Of a DNA stretch of 64,000 bases, positions 16,592-25,640 are shown in pieces. Numbering within the stretch: the first letter of the stretch is position 1; each line of letters opens with the position of its first letter. This DNA comes from Candidatus Poribacteria bacterium. Lineage in GTDB: Bacteria; Poribacteria; WGA-4E; GCA-2687025. Both the position numbers and the translations under genes were made by a program. The notes beneath the pieces are model-generated. The model ran no database searches. It saw nothing but the letters and a program-made list of their open reading frames with translations, and was not told the origin of the DNA. The stretch spans positions 124,001 to 188,000 of the forward strand of contig JABGQA010000113.1 in assembly GCA_018644665.1 (NCBI GenBank). Reading direction: 5' to 3'.

Positions 16592-17713
16592 ATGGCGGAC
16601 CAAGACGCAGGCGCGCGCATTCTGATCGTCGATGACAACACGAAGAACATCCAGGTGCTAGGCACGATGCTTCGTGAGGAGGGCTACCAACTGAACGTCG
16701 CCCAGAACGGCGTGGCGGCCCTCAAGGTAGTCGACACGGTCCTGCCGGACCTCATCCTCCTCGATGTGAACATGCCGGAGATGGACGGGTACGAGACGTG
16801 TGAGCGGCTCAAGGCGTCTGATCGCACGCGGGGCATACCTGTCATCTTCCTGACTGCGAGGACGGACACCGACGACATCGTGCACGGACTGGACCTCGGG
16901 GCGGTCGACTATCTCAGCAAGCCCTGCAATCGCAGGGAACTCCTCGTGCGCGTCCGCACACACGTCGCCTTGAGAGCGCACGAGAAAGAGGCCGAGCAGC
17001 GCGCTGAGGAGGCGATCGCGGAGCGCGACCGGAACATGAAGTGGGCCCTGCTGGGCAAGGCTACGCCCGCGTTCGTCGAGGACTACGCGGAGGACGCCCG
17101 ACGGATACGCGCCCAGGCGGAGTGGCTCACCCGCGGGCTCGAGGACGACGACCCGAACAAGACGCGGGCCGCGACGATCGAGCGTCTGGTGGAAGCGCAC
17201 CTGACGCGACTGATAGAGATCGCCGACATCACGCAGGAGGAGATGGGGTTGGATCTAGGCGCCCTCGACCTCCCAGGGATGGTCGACCAGTTCGTTCGCA
17301 CGTGGACGTTGGAGCAGACTCCGGCCAACGAGGTGGCGATCGACACCGACGTCCGGTACGCCGGCTCCATCCGAGCGGACCGAGGCCGACTTATCAACGC
17401 TTGGAGGAAACTAGTCGACTACGCCGCACACCTCCAGCGGGACAGCGACCCGGGGAGCACGCCGGCCATACAGATCCTCACTTATGACGACGGCGACGAC
17501 GTATACGTCGGTATCCAGAGCCCTGACCCCGGGATCACGGCCGAATGGCGCGAATCGCTCTTCGACGCGGAGGACGAGCACGAGGGCGAGGATCCCAAGC
17601 GGGCCCTGGACCTGTACTACGCGAAGAGGGTCGTCACTGACCATGGCGGGCAACTCGCGTACCGTTTCCGGCAAGGGCGGTCGCTCTTCGCCATGAAGTT
17701 CCCGAAGCCCTGA
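16592..17713 (+). CDS. Response-regulator receiver fused to degenerate histidine-kinase module
   Basis: 373-residue signalling protein. The receiver domain occupies residues 8-125 with acidic pocket Asp 14/15, phospho-acceptor Asp 58 (LLDVNMPEMDG), Thr 88 (FLTAR) and Lys 110 (LSKPCN), all intact. A coiled coil follows (AEQRAEEAIAERDRN), then a helical pair in the position of a histidine-kinase dimerisation domain (LLGKATPAFVEDYAEDARRI) without the H-box His. The C-terminal part resembles an ATPase lid and end (DRGRLINAWRKLVDYA, VVTDHGGQLAYRF) but lacks the DxGxG and GxGLG nucleotide loops. It is probably an inactive kinase-like output or dimerisation module. ATG 16592 follows AGGGGAG. Confidence 0.82.
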   Translation: MADQDAGARILIVDDNTKNIQVLGTMLREEGYQLNVAQNGVAALKVVDTVLPDLILLDVNMPEMDGYETCERLKASDRTRGIPVIFLTARTDTDDIVHGLDLGAVDYLSKPCNRRELLVRVRTHVALRAHEKEAEQRAEEAIAERDRNMKWALLGKATPAFVEDYAEDARRIRAQAEWLTRGLEDDDPNKTRAATIERLVEAHLTRLIEIADITQEEMGLDLGALDLPGMVDQFVRTWTLEQTPANEVAIDTDVRYAGSIRADRGRLINAWRKLVDYAAHLQRDSDPGSTPAIQILTYDDGDDVYVGIQSPDPGITAEWRESLFDAEDEHEGEDPKRALDLYYAKRVVTDHGGQLAYRFRQGRSLFAMKFPKP

Positions 17714-17783
17714 CGCGCCGGCAACAACCGACGTGCAGCGCGTCCGGTCGTGGGCCTAGTAGACATCGAGGTGGAGGGCGCCG

Positions 17784-18968
17784 ATGACGGTTCCGCCCCG
17801 TACGAGATCGGTGATCCAGACCGCGGCCGCGACGGTTTGCATCGCGGCCCTCGCGTGGATCGTGGTTGGATGCGCGCAGGACACCAGTCCGACGCCAATA
17901 CGTGTCGGCATAGCGGCTCCGCTCACGGGCAGCGGCGCCGTGCTGGGCCAACAGATCCGCATGGGCGCCGGGTTGGCGATGATCCAACGCAACGGGCAAG
18001 GCGGGATCGACGGCCGCCGCATCGAACTGGTCCTTGGCGATGACCGCGCCGATCCCGACGAAGCCGCCGCTGTTGCGAATCGGCTCGCGGCGGACGACAC
18101 CATCCTTGCCGTCATCGGCCACTACAACTCGGCATGCTCCCTGGCCGGGAAGCCAGTGTACCGCGATGCAGGAGTGCTCCAGTTCTCACCAGGGTCGACA
18201 CATGTCGACGTCTGCCGCGGATCGGACTGGACCTTCCGGAACCTCTATAACGACGACTACCAGGGACGCTCGATCGCTCGCTACCTGTTCGATACGCTTG
18301 GGCTGGGACGCGTAGGCGTAATGCACGACGACGACGCGTATGGTACCGGTCTGAAAGCCGCTTTCGTCGAGGAGGCCGGCCGTATCGGGCTCACCGTCGT
18401 CGGCGTCGAGGCATATCACCGGGCCCCCGACCTCGATCTCTCCGACGCGGTCGGGGCGCTCGACGTGCTTGAGCCGGACGTGATCTTCATCGCTGGGCTG
18501 TACGCCGAGGCGGCCTCCCTCGCCAGGGAAATCAGACGCAGGGGTCTAACAACACCCCTCATCGGCGCCGACGCCGTCCTGTCGGAAGCGTTGGTCGACG
18601 TGGGCGGCGAAGCGGTCGAAGGCATGATGATGACGACACCTTTCATCGTCCATCCGGCCGTAGGAGGCGTGGCGGCGCAGGCATTCGCGCAGAGCTTCCT
18701 CGAGGCATACGGCCGGCCGGCGGACACCTGGGCCGCCCTCGCGTACGACGCGGCCACGCAGATCCTCGACGCCATCGGCGAGGTGGGCGCCGACCGCGAG
18801 CGCATCCGCGAGCGTATCGCCCAAACCGCCTCCCTCGATACGGCGTTCGGTGGCATCACCGGCGCGACCTATTTCGACGAGAACGGCGACTGCCTAAAGC
18901 CGGCGTTCGTTGCCGTCGTGCGTGACGGGCAGTTCGTTCCTGCCGACAAGCAGATTGCCACGCCCTAG
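17784..18968 (+). CDS. LivJ-type periplasmic ligand-binding lipoprotein
   Basis: 394-residue type I periplasmic binding protein of the branched-chain amino acid/amide class. A hydrophobic N-terminus ends in the lipobox VVGC (Cys 30), implying lipid anchoring. The two-lobed domain is recognisable by IRVGIAAPLTGSGAVLGQQIRMG, NGQGGIDGRRIELVLGDD, AVIGHYNSACSLAG, FSPGSTHVD and the second-lobe VGVMHDDDAYGTGLKAAF. No permease or ATPase genes accompany it. It lies between a receiver protein and a hybrid kinase, so it may serve as a ligand sensor for the kinase rather than as a transporter component. That is inference from context. Confidence 0.88.
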   Translation: MTVPPRTRSVIQTAAATVCIAALAWIVVGCAQDTSPTPIRVGIAAPLTGSGAVLGQQIRMGAGLAMIQRNGQGGIDGRRIELVLGDDRADPDEAAAVANRLAADDTILAVIGHYNSACSLAGKPVYRDAGVLQFSPGSTHVDVCRGSDWTFRNLYNDDYQGRSIARYLFDTLGLGRVGVMHDDDAYGTGLKAAFVEEAGRIGLTVVGVEAYHRAPDLDLSDAVGALDVLEPDVIFIAGLYAEAASLAREIRRRGLTTPLIGADAVLSEALVDVGGEAVEGMMMTTPFIVHPAVGGVAAQAFAQSFLEAYGRPADTWAALAYDAATQILDAIGEVGADRERIRERIAQTASLDTAFGGITGATYFDENGDCLKPAFVAVVRDGQFVPADKQIATP

Positions 18969-19099
18969 ACCTGCGCTGCGAAGGGCGGATCTGCGGCTCC
19001 ACGGCGGGAGGTCCGTATGTGGACACCGGAGAGGGAGATCGCCCTGCGCAGTGCGAACAGGGATCTAGCCGAGCGCTCAGCTCGACCTAAGGAACACCG

Positions 19100-21964
19100 A
19101 TGAAGCAGCAATCCCGGCTGGGCTCGCTGATCGTGATCATCGTCGCCATCGTGTCCGTCATCGCCGGCGGCACGCTGTTCGTCCTGTACCGGATGGCCGT
19201 GCGAGAACAGGGGGCCTGGCTTGCGTACATGGCGCAGAGCCAGGCCGCCATCATGGAGGCAGTCGGGCGGTTCGATGCGGAGCACAGCACGGAGGCCGTC
19301 ACAGGCGGGGCATTCACCGCAACGGTGTCACAGATTCGCGAGGCGCACACGCGCTTCACAGGTTTCGGACGGACGGGCGAATTTCTGTTGGGGCAGCGTA
19401 CGGGCAACCAGATCGTCTTTCTGCTGCGGTCGCGACAGATGGGGGTTGACACCTCGGTCTCATTCTCGGGACAACGCGCGACGCCTATGCGCCGCGCCCT
19501 CTTGGGCGAGTCGGGCGTGTTCATCGGCGAGGACTATGACGGTATACGCGTGCTCGCGGCCCACGAACCGGTCGCAGAGATCGGTCTCGGCATCGTGGCA
19601 AAGATCGATCTAGCGGAAATACGGGCCCCCTACGCGCGCGGAGGCGGCCTGGCACTCGCCATGATCGTCGTGTGCGTCGTCATCGGGGTGGGCGCATTCC
19701 TGCTCACGATGCGCGACGAAGAGGGCAAGATCACGACGACGCTGAGTTCGGGCCAGGATATCGAGCGACGCAAGTTGGCCGAACAGGATCTGCAGGTGTC
19801 CGAGGAGCGATTCCAGCGCATCTTCGAGGGCATGCAGGACGCCTACCTGCTTGTGGGCATGGACGGCGGCGTCACGCTGGCCAACCCGTACGCGGCGACT
19901 CTGTTGGGCTACGAGTCCGCGGACGACATGGCCGGGCTTGACCTCGCCGAGAGTCTGGCCGCAGACGCAGATGATGGCGCACGCGTGCTCGATCAGGTGC
20001 GCGAAGCGAGTTCCATACGGAATCGGGAGTTGCCCCTCCGCCGCAGAGACGGCGCCGTGCTGCCCATCGAAGGGCACATGCATCTGATCCTGTCCGACGA
20101 GGGCGAGCAGGTGGGCGTCGAGGGGGTCTTCCGGGACATCCGCGAGCGCAAAGCCGCGGAACAGGAACTGCTGGCAGCGCGAGAGGCCGCCGATGCCGCC
20201 AACTCCGCCAAGAGCGAATTCCTCGCGAACATGTCGCACGAGATCCGCACGCCGATGAACGCCGTGCTGGGATTCAGCGAAATCCTCGCCGGGCTGATAA
20301 AGGACCCCGTCCACTCCGAGTACCTCAAGTCCATCCGCACGAGCGGCGCGGCGCTCCTGACGCTGATCAACGATATCCTCGACTTGTCCAAGGTCGAAGC
20401 CGGGAAGCTGGAACTCCAGTTCGGCGGGGCCGACGTGCACGGGCTGGCAGCGGAGCTGCAGACGATCTACGGGCAGAAGGCCGAGGAGAAGGGAATCGGC
20501 CTGCTGGTCGATGTCGACGCCGATGTCCCGCACGCGCTGATCCTGGACGAGACGCGCCTACGCCAGGTGCTGATCAACCTGATAGGCAACGGCGTGAAGT
20601 TCACGGCGGAAGGGCACGTTAGACTGAGCGTCCGGCTTGAGCGGCCTCAGGGCGAAGACAGCACGGTCGATCTGCTGTTGGACGTCGAGGACACGGGGAT
20701 CGGCGTACCGCCAGATCAGTTGGACAGCATCTTCGGAGCGTTCGAGCAGCAGGAAGGCCAAAGCCACGAGACGTTTGGCGGCACCGGACTCGGCCTCGCG
20801 ATCTCGAAGCGGCTTGTCGAGATGATGCCCGGCACGATCCACGTCACCAGCGAAGCCGGCGAAGGGAGCGTGTTCCACGTCCGGCTGCCGGGCGTCGAGG
20901 TCGACGACGGGCTCCACGGCGACGATGGAGCGACAGCGGTCGACGTGTCGCTTGTGAGCTTCGCCCCAGCCACAGTCCTCGTGGTGGATGACGTCGACCT
21001 GAACCGCGAACTCATCAAGGGCTACCTGGCCGGCTACGACCTGACGTTCGTCGAAGGCGGCGATGGCGTGGAGGCGGTGGAGAAGACCCGGGAGAGCCGA
21101 CCGGATATCGTCCTCCTGGACATGAAGATGCCCCGCATGAACGGCATCGAGGCCACGCAGGAACTGAAGGGCGATCCCGACGTGAGCGTGATCCCCATCG
21201 TTGCGATCACGGCGTCGGCCATGGATGAGGAGCGCGTCGAGATGGAACGCGTGGTAGACGGCTACCTGACGAAGCCCGTTGGGCAGGTGGACCTAGTCAC
21301 CGAGTTGATGCGGTTCCTGCCGCATGAGGTGGCCACCCCTGCGGAGGATGTGGAGACGGATCACGAGGCCAGGCCGACCGGCGACCTGGCGATCGGCCTG
21401 TCGCCCGCGCAGGCGGCAGAACTGCTGCCCGGTCTGCGCGAGCTGGCGGACACGTGCGACGATCTCGCGACGACGCTGAGCATGGACGAGATCGCGGAGG
21501 TCGGCGCCAAGGTCCAGGCGCTCGGCGACGAGGCGGGCGCGCCTGCCCTCGTGGCGTGGGGGGATGATCTCACCACGAAGGCGTCACTCTTCGACATCGA
21601 TGCGCTGGGGCCGCTGCTGTCGGACTTCGCCGGCATCGTCGCGCGCGTGGAGAGCGCCGCCAGCGGGGATGCCCCCGACGGGAGTGCGCCGGCCATCGAC
21701 GGTGACACGGCCCGCGACGTGTTGGCGCTGCTCGAACCCGAGCAACCGGTCGCCGAGGAGTTGGCGCAAACGCTCAGCATGGCTGACATCGAAGTGCTCG
21801 GCGCGCGGATGGGAGACCTCGGCGCCACGCACGCGTATGCGCCCCTGAGCGAGTGGGGGCAGCGTCTCTGTCAGCAGGCGGAGTTGTTCGACATCGAGGG
21901 CCTTGGGGCCACGCTCGGGGAGTTCGGCGATCTTGTCGCGGAGCTACGGTCCTTGGCGACGTAG
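19100..21964 (+). CDS. Hybrid sensor histidine kinase with duplicated C-terminal helical module
   Basis: 954-residue inner-membrane kinase. Transmembrane helices lie at about 8-31 and 183-203. Between them is a ~150-residue periplasmic sensor with Cache-like landmarks (FGRTGEFLLG, GESGVFIGEDYDG, AKIDLAEI). Then come PAS (about 233-345), HisKA with NMSHEIRTPMN (His 380), HATPase with DTGIGVP and GGTGLGLAISKRLVE, and receiver (Asp 674 in LLDMKMPRMNG, Lys 725). The C-terminus (about 765-954) holds two copies of a ~60-residue helical unit starting TLSM and containing LFDI-x-x-LG, resembling the tail domain of some hybrid kinases but without an HPt-type His. ATG 19100 follows AAGGA. It probably acts with the upstream lipoprotein and receiver protein. 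Confidence 0.93.
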   Translation: MKQQSRLGSLIVIIVAIVSVIAGGTLFVLYRMAVREQGAWLAYMAQSQAAIMEAVGRFDAEHSTEAVTGGAFTATVSQIREAHTRFTGFGRTGEFLLGQRTGNQIVFLLRSRQMGVDTSVSFSGQRATPMRRALLGESGVFIGEDYDGIRVLAAHEPVAEIGLGIVAKIDLAEIRAPYARGGGLALAMIVVCVVIGVGAFLLTMRDEEGKITTTLSSGQDIERRKLAEQDLQVSEERFQRIFEGMQDAYLLVGMDGGVTLANPYAATLLGYESADDMAGLDLAESLAADADDGARVLDQVREASSIRNRELPLRRRDGAVLPIEGHMHLILSDEGEQVGVEGVFRDIRERKAAEQELLAAREAADAANSAKSEFLANMSHEIRTPMNAVLGFSEILAGLIKDPVHSEYLKSIRTSGAALLTLINDILDLSKVEAGKLELQFGGADVHGLAAELQTIYGQKAEEKGIGLLVDVDADVPHALILDETRLRQVLINLIGNGVKFTAEGHVRLSVRLERPQGEDSTVDLLLDVEDTGIGVPPDQLDSIFGAFEQQEGQSHETFGGTGLGLAISKRLVEMMPGTIHVTSEAGEGSVFHVRLPGVEVDDGLHGDDGATAVDVSLVSFAPATVLVVDDVDLNRELIKGYLAGYDLTFVEGGDGVEAVEKTRESRPDIVLLDMKMPRMNGIEATQELKGDPDVSVIPIVAITASAMDEERVEMERVVDGYLTKPVGQVDLVTELMRFLPHEVATPAEDVETDHEARPTGDLAIGLSPAQAAELLPGLRELADTCDDLATTLSMDEIAEVGAKVQALGDEAGAPALVAWGDDLTTKASLFDIDALGPLLSDFAGIVARVESAASGDAPDGSAPAIDGDTARDVLALLEPEQPVAEELAQTLSMADIEVLGARMGDLGATHAYAPLSEWGQRLCQQAELFDIEGLGATLGEFGDLVAELRSLAT

Positions 21965-21982
21965 GCGACGCCGCCGGCCGGT

Positions 21983-22240
21983 CTACTCGTCGTCGCCCTT
22001 TACCACGCGGGCCGGGGAGTCGGCGATCGCGAGCGTTATGTCGGCGACATGCGCCCGGAGTTCCCTGATCTCGCCGAGGATCGCTTCCATCCGCGCATCG
22101 ACGCCCGTGGCCATCCGTTCTTCCGCCTGCGCGATCTCCTTGCGCGTCTTGTAGCCTCGCGTCACGTAGCCGAAGCCGAACCCCCACATCGACGCGAAGA
22201 ACACGAAGATCAGGTCCAACACGTCGGGGTCTACGCGCAT
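21983..22240 (-). CDS. Small single-pass membrane protein with cytoplasmic helical tail (paralog B)
   Basis: 85 residues. An N-terminal hydrophobic helix (VLDLIFVFFASMWGFGFGYV) leads into a basic stretch (RGYKTRKE) and a helical tail (IAQAEERMATGVDARMEAIL, then RELRAHVADITLAIAD). The tail aligns over ~40 residues with the protein at 15879-16160. It is transcribed against the hybrid kinase and ends 18 bp from its stop. No known family recognised. Confidence 0.75.
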   Translation of the reverse strand: MRVDPDVLDLIFVFFASMWGFGFGYVTRGYKTRKEIAQAEERMATGVDARMEAILGEIRELRAHVADITLAIADSPARVVKGDDE

Positions 22241-22292
22241 GACGTTACCCTTCGCGGCGGCGGCCGGAGCGACCGGGCAATCGCGATGACTC

Positions 22293-22322
22293 ATGCTACC
22301 GGCACGCGGCGACCGTCGCCAA
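22293..22322 (-). promoter_or_regulatory. Predicted promoter of small membrane protein B
   Basis: Minus-strand TTGGCG (22322-22317), 18-bp spacer, TAGCAT (22298-22293), 52 bp before the ATG. The -10 and its flanks (GTAGCATG) match the promoter of paralog A. Confidence 0.5.
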
Positions 22323-22408
22323 CACTCAGAGACGTCAGCGCGATGTCGAGCGTGCCCGTTGGCTACTGTGATAGCAGGAACGTCCACCGCGGCCCACGGG
22401 CGAAGCAC

Positions 22409-23182
22409 ATGCTGAATAGACGGAATCGCGGCGCGAACTACGTAGTCGTGGCGGCCATGACGGCGTCACTACTGTTGGCATCCGGCCCCGCTGTGGCAGG
22501 CGACGAGGACGTGGACGCGCTCCTGGACCACATGGACCGCCTGTACCGCAGCGACACCAGCTACGCCGAAGTCGAGATGGTCGTCACGACGCCCAACTGG
22601 ACGCGCCGCCTCGAGATCGAGATGTGGACCCACGGCCTCGACCGCGTGTTCATCGGCATCAACGCGCCCAAGAAGGACGCCGGCACGGCGACGCTGCGCG
22701 ATGACCGCGAGATGTGGAACTACTTCCCCAAGATCGACAAGGTGATGAAGGTCCCGCCCTCTATGATGATGGGATCGTGGATGGGCTCCGACTTCACGAA
22801 CGACGACATCGTGAAGGAGAACACCCTTCGCGATGACTACCACGCCACAATCGTGGAGTCCGAAGACGACGCCGTGCAGGCCCTGCAGCTCGTCCCGAAG
22901 GAAGACGCGGCAAGCGTCTGGGGCAAGATCATCCTACGGATGCGCAAGGAAAGCCTGCTGCCGGTCGACCAGACGTTCTACGACGAGAAGGGCCGGCCGG
23001 CGCGCGTGATGCGCTTCTCTGAGCCCAGAACGTTCGGGACGCGGACGCTCCCGTCGCAGATGACCATCGAGCCTCTCAACAAGCCCGGGAACACGACCGT
23101 CGTACGGTATGTCGCCGCGACGTTCGACGAACCGGTCGACGAGTCCATCTTCACGCTCCGCAATCTACGGCGAAGGCGCTAG
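22409..23182 (+). CDS. LolA-like outer-membrane lipoprotein-sorting protein
   Basis: 257-residue exported protein with a signal peptide (residues about 1-33, ending AVAG). The rest matches the LolA-like sorting-protein family: YAEVEMVVTTPNWTRRLEIEMWT, DDREMWNYFPKIDKVMKVPPSMMMGSWMGSDFTNDDIVKE and a C-terminal FTLRNLRR. The start at 22409 fits the signal peptide. It is immediately upstream of two FtsX-type permeases and an ATPase, 5 bp from the first. Together they probably extract a lipid or lipoprotein cargo from the inner membrane and hand it to this periplasmic carrier. That job is inference from the pairing. Confidence 0.85.
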   Translation: MLNRRNRGANYVVVAAMTASLLLASGPAVAGDEDVDALLDHMDRLYRSDTSYAEVEMVVTTPNWTRRLEIEMWTHGLDRVFIGINAPKKDAGTATLRDDREMWNYFPKIDKVMKVPPSMMMGSWMGSDFTNDDIVKENTLRDDYHATIVESEDDAVQALQLVPKEDAASVWGKIILRMRKESLLPVDQTFYDEKGRPARVMRFSEPRTFGTRTLPSQMTIEPLNKPGNTTVVRYVAATFDEPVDESIFTLRNLRRRR

Positions 23183-23187
23183 CTGCG

Positions 23188-24399
23188 ATGATCGCGCGCA
23201 TGGCGTTCCGCAACATGTTTCGCCAGAAGCGCCGATCCATCCTGACCGCGCTCAGCATGGGAGGCGGCGTCGCCCTGTTCGCGATGGCGTTGGGCATGAG
23301 CGACGGCAGCTACGACTACATCATCGATACGCTCACGCGCACGCACACGGGCCACGTGCAGATACACGCGGGCGACTATCTGGACCGCCCGTCCATCTAC
23401 AAGGTCATCGACGCGCCCGGCGAGGTCGGCGCAATCATCGACGCCCTGCAAGAAGCGCGCGCGTGGACGCCGCGCGTGTACGCCGCCGCGCTGGGGTTCG
23501 TCGACACTAAGACCTCCGGCGTGCGGGTCATGGGCGTCGACCCAACCCGCGAGACGGCGGCCACCGGCCTCGGCGATCGTGTGGTCGCAGGCCGCTTCCT
23601 GGACGCGGCGGCCAGCGACGAGGTCCTCATCAGCCCGGGTCTCGCGGCCGCGGTCGAGGCGGACATCGGCGACGAACTCGCCCTCATCACGCAGGCGGCC
23701 GATGGCTCCATCGCGAACATGCTCTACACGATCGTGGGATTCCTCGGCGACGACTCGCCCCTCGAGCGCAACGCGTACCTCCACATAGACGCCGCTCGGG
23801 AGTTCCTCGCCCTCGGCGACGCGGCGCACGAAATCGCCATACTTCTGTCCGGCCACGGGAAGGCGGAGGCCGCCGCGCTCGAGATCCGCGCCGCCGTCGG
23901 AGACGAAGCCCTGGACGTGCAGCCGTGGCAGGTCGTCGAGCGGCTGTTCTACGAGGCGATGCAGGCGGACAAGCAAGGCACGTGGGTGAGCGTCATCGTC
24001 ATCATGATCATCGTCGCCGTCGGCGTCCTGAATGCCGTGCTGATGGCGATCCTTGAGCGATCGCGGGAATACGCCGTCCTGCGCGCCCTCGGTACGCAGC
24101 CGTGGACTGTCTTCAGGCTGATCGTGCTAGAGACGCTGTTCATAGGCATCGCCAGCATCATCGGCGGCACGGTCGTAGGTCTGGCGGGGAACTGGTACCT
24201 GTCGCGCAACGGCATCTCCCTGGGCGATTCGGCCGTGGAATTCGGCGGAGTGATGTTCGACCGTGTGCTCGGCGCGGTCACGTGGCAGACGATCTGGGCT
24301 CCTGCCGTCGTCACTCTCTTCACCGGCCTGCTCGCGAGTGTCGCTCCTGCGTTGCGCGCGATGCGCGTGCAGCCGGCCGCAGGAATGCGAGCGCATTAG
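23188..24399 (+). CDS. ABC transporter permease, FtsX/LolC-MacB type (first)
   Basis: 403-residue inner-membrane permease. One transmembrane helix near the N-terminus (LTALSMGGGVALFAMAL) is followed by a ~220-residue periplasmic domain and a C-terminal FtsX domain with three helices (VIVIMIIVAVGVLNAVLMAI, IVLETLFIGIASIIGGTVVG, AVVTLFTGLLASVAPALRAM). The cytoplasmic coupling segment is ERSREYAVLRALGTQP. This topology is that of LolC/E and MacB-type permeases, which move substrates without crossing the lipid bilayer completely. It is followed by a second permease after a single base. Confidence 0.93.
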   Translation: MIARMAFRNMFRQKRRSILTALSMGGGVALFAMALGMSDGSYDYIIDTLTRTHTGHVQIHAGDYLDRPSIYKVIDAPGEVGAIIDALQEARAWTPRVYAAALGFVDTKTSGVRVMGVDPTRETAATGLGDRVVAGRFLDAAASDEVLISPGLAAAVEADIGDELALITQAADGSIANMLYTIVGFLGDDSPLERNAYLHIDAAREFLALGDAAHEIAILLSGHGKAEAAALEIRAAVGDEALDVQPWQVVERLFYEAMQADKQGTWVSVIVIMIIVAVGVLNAVLMAILERSREYAVLRALGTQPWTVFRLIVLETLFIGIASIIGGTVVGLAGNWYLSRNGISLGDSAVEFGGVMFDRVLGAVTWQTIWAPAVVTLFTGLLASVAPALRAMRVQPAAGMRAH

Positions 24400-24400
24400 C

Positions 24401-25624
24401 ATGTCGCACCTCCGCATACTGATGGCGCTCGTCGTGCGCAACCTGATCCGCAACAAGCGCCGGACGCTGCTCGCGTCGTTAGCGGTCGGCGTGGGTCTCG
24501 CCGCCCTGATCTTCACCGATGGCTTCATGCTCTCCATGGAGGAGAACATGATCCGCGTGGCGACCGCGACGTTCCTCGGCGACGGCCAGATCCACGCCGC
24601 CGGGTACCGCGAGTCTCTCGACGCCGAGAAGTACATGCCGGGGTCAGACGCCCTCCTGGGCCGCCTCGACGCCGACCCGAACGTGGCGGCGTCCGCGCCA
24701 AGGACGCAAGCGTTCGCGATGGTCTCCTCCACTGCGCACGCGTCATCGGCGCTGCTTTTCGGCATCGACCCGACGCGCGAGGCGAACCTGTCGAAGGTGG
24801 ACGATGCCATCGTCGACGGCGACTACCTCGACGGCGAACCCCGGCGCATACTCGTGGGCCGCATCATGGCGGAGGATCTGCAGGTCGACGTCGGCGACCG
24901 CGTGGTTGTGACGCTCTCTGAAGTCGGCACGGACGAACTGGCGCAGGCGATGTTCCGCGTCGGAGGCATCTTCGAGATCGGCGTGCGGGAGATGGATCGC
25001 AGCGTCGCCTTCGTGCCGATCGACCGGGCGCGCGAGCTGCTCGCGATCGGCGATGGAGCGCACGAAATCGCCATCAGCCTCGACGCGTCGGTCTCGGCGC
25101 CCGAGCGGGTGTGGGACGCCTACTCGACCGTCAGCCTGGAGACCCTCGGCTGGCCAGACCTGATGCCGCAGTTGGCGGCGGCCCTCGGCATGACAGACAT
25201 ATCCATACTGTTCGTCGCGATGGTCCTCCTGGGGGTCGTTGCGCTGGGCATCGTGAACACGTTGTTCATGTCGTTGCACGAGCGCATGTTTGAGTTCGGC
25301 GTCCTCCGCGCCGTAGGCACGCGGCCGACGCGCATGGCCGTAATGGTGCTAATGGAAGCCGGCGTGCTCTCGCTCGTCAGTATGGTCGTCGGCTCGATGC
25401 TCGCCGTGGTCGTGTGCGCCGTCGTCAACCGGAACGGCATCGACTACGGAGGGATCGAATACGCCGGCGTCACGTTCCAGGAGCCGCTCCGCGCGATACT
25501 GGAACTCAGGCAGTTCGTGATCTACCCGCTCTGGGTGCTGGCTTGCTGCTTCATCGCCGGACTCTACCCGGCTGTGTACGCGGCCCGCATGGCGCCATCG
25601 TCGGCCATGAAGGCCTACTCTTGA
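24401..25624 (+). CDS. ABC transporter permease, FtsX/LolC-MacB type (second)
   Basis: 407-residue partner of the preceding permease with the same plan: N-terminal helix (RRTLLASLAVGVGLAALIF), periplasmic domain, then FtsX domain with MVLLGVVALGIVNTLFMSL, coupling loop ERMFEFGVLRAVGTRP and further helices. The two proteins are homologous (both have GIDPTRE and AHEIAI in the periplasmic part), so they probably form a heterodimer. The ATG lies 1 bp after the preceding stop. Confidence 0.93.
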   Translation: MSHLRILMALVVRNLIRNKRRTLLASLAVGVGLAALIFTDGFMLSMEENMIRVATATFLGDGQIHAAGYRESLDAEKYMPGSDALLGRLDADPNVAASAPRTQAFAMVSSTAHASSALLFGIDPTREANLSKVDDAIVDGDYLDGEPRRILVGRIMAEDLQVDVGDRVVVTLSEVGTDELAQAMFRVGGIFEIGVREMDRSVAFVPIDRARELLAIGDGAHEIAISLDASVSAPERVWDAYSTVSLETLGWPDLMPQLAAALGMTDISILFVAMVLLGVVALGIVNTLFMSLHERMFEFGVLRAVGTRPTRMAVMVLMEAGVLSLVSMVVGSMLAVVVCAVVNRNGIDYGGIEYAGVTFQEPLRAILELRQFVIYPLWVLACCFIAGLYPAVYAARMAPSSAMKAYS

Positions 25625-25640
25625 GGAGTCGGAGGCAACG

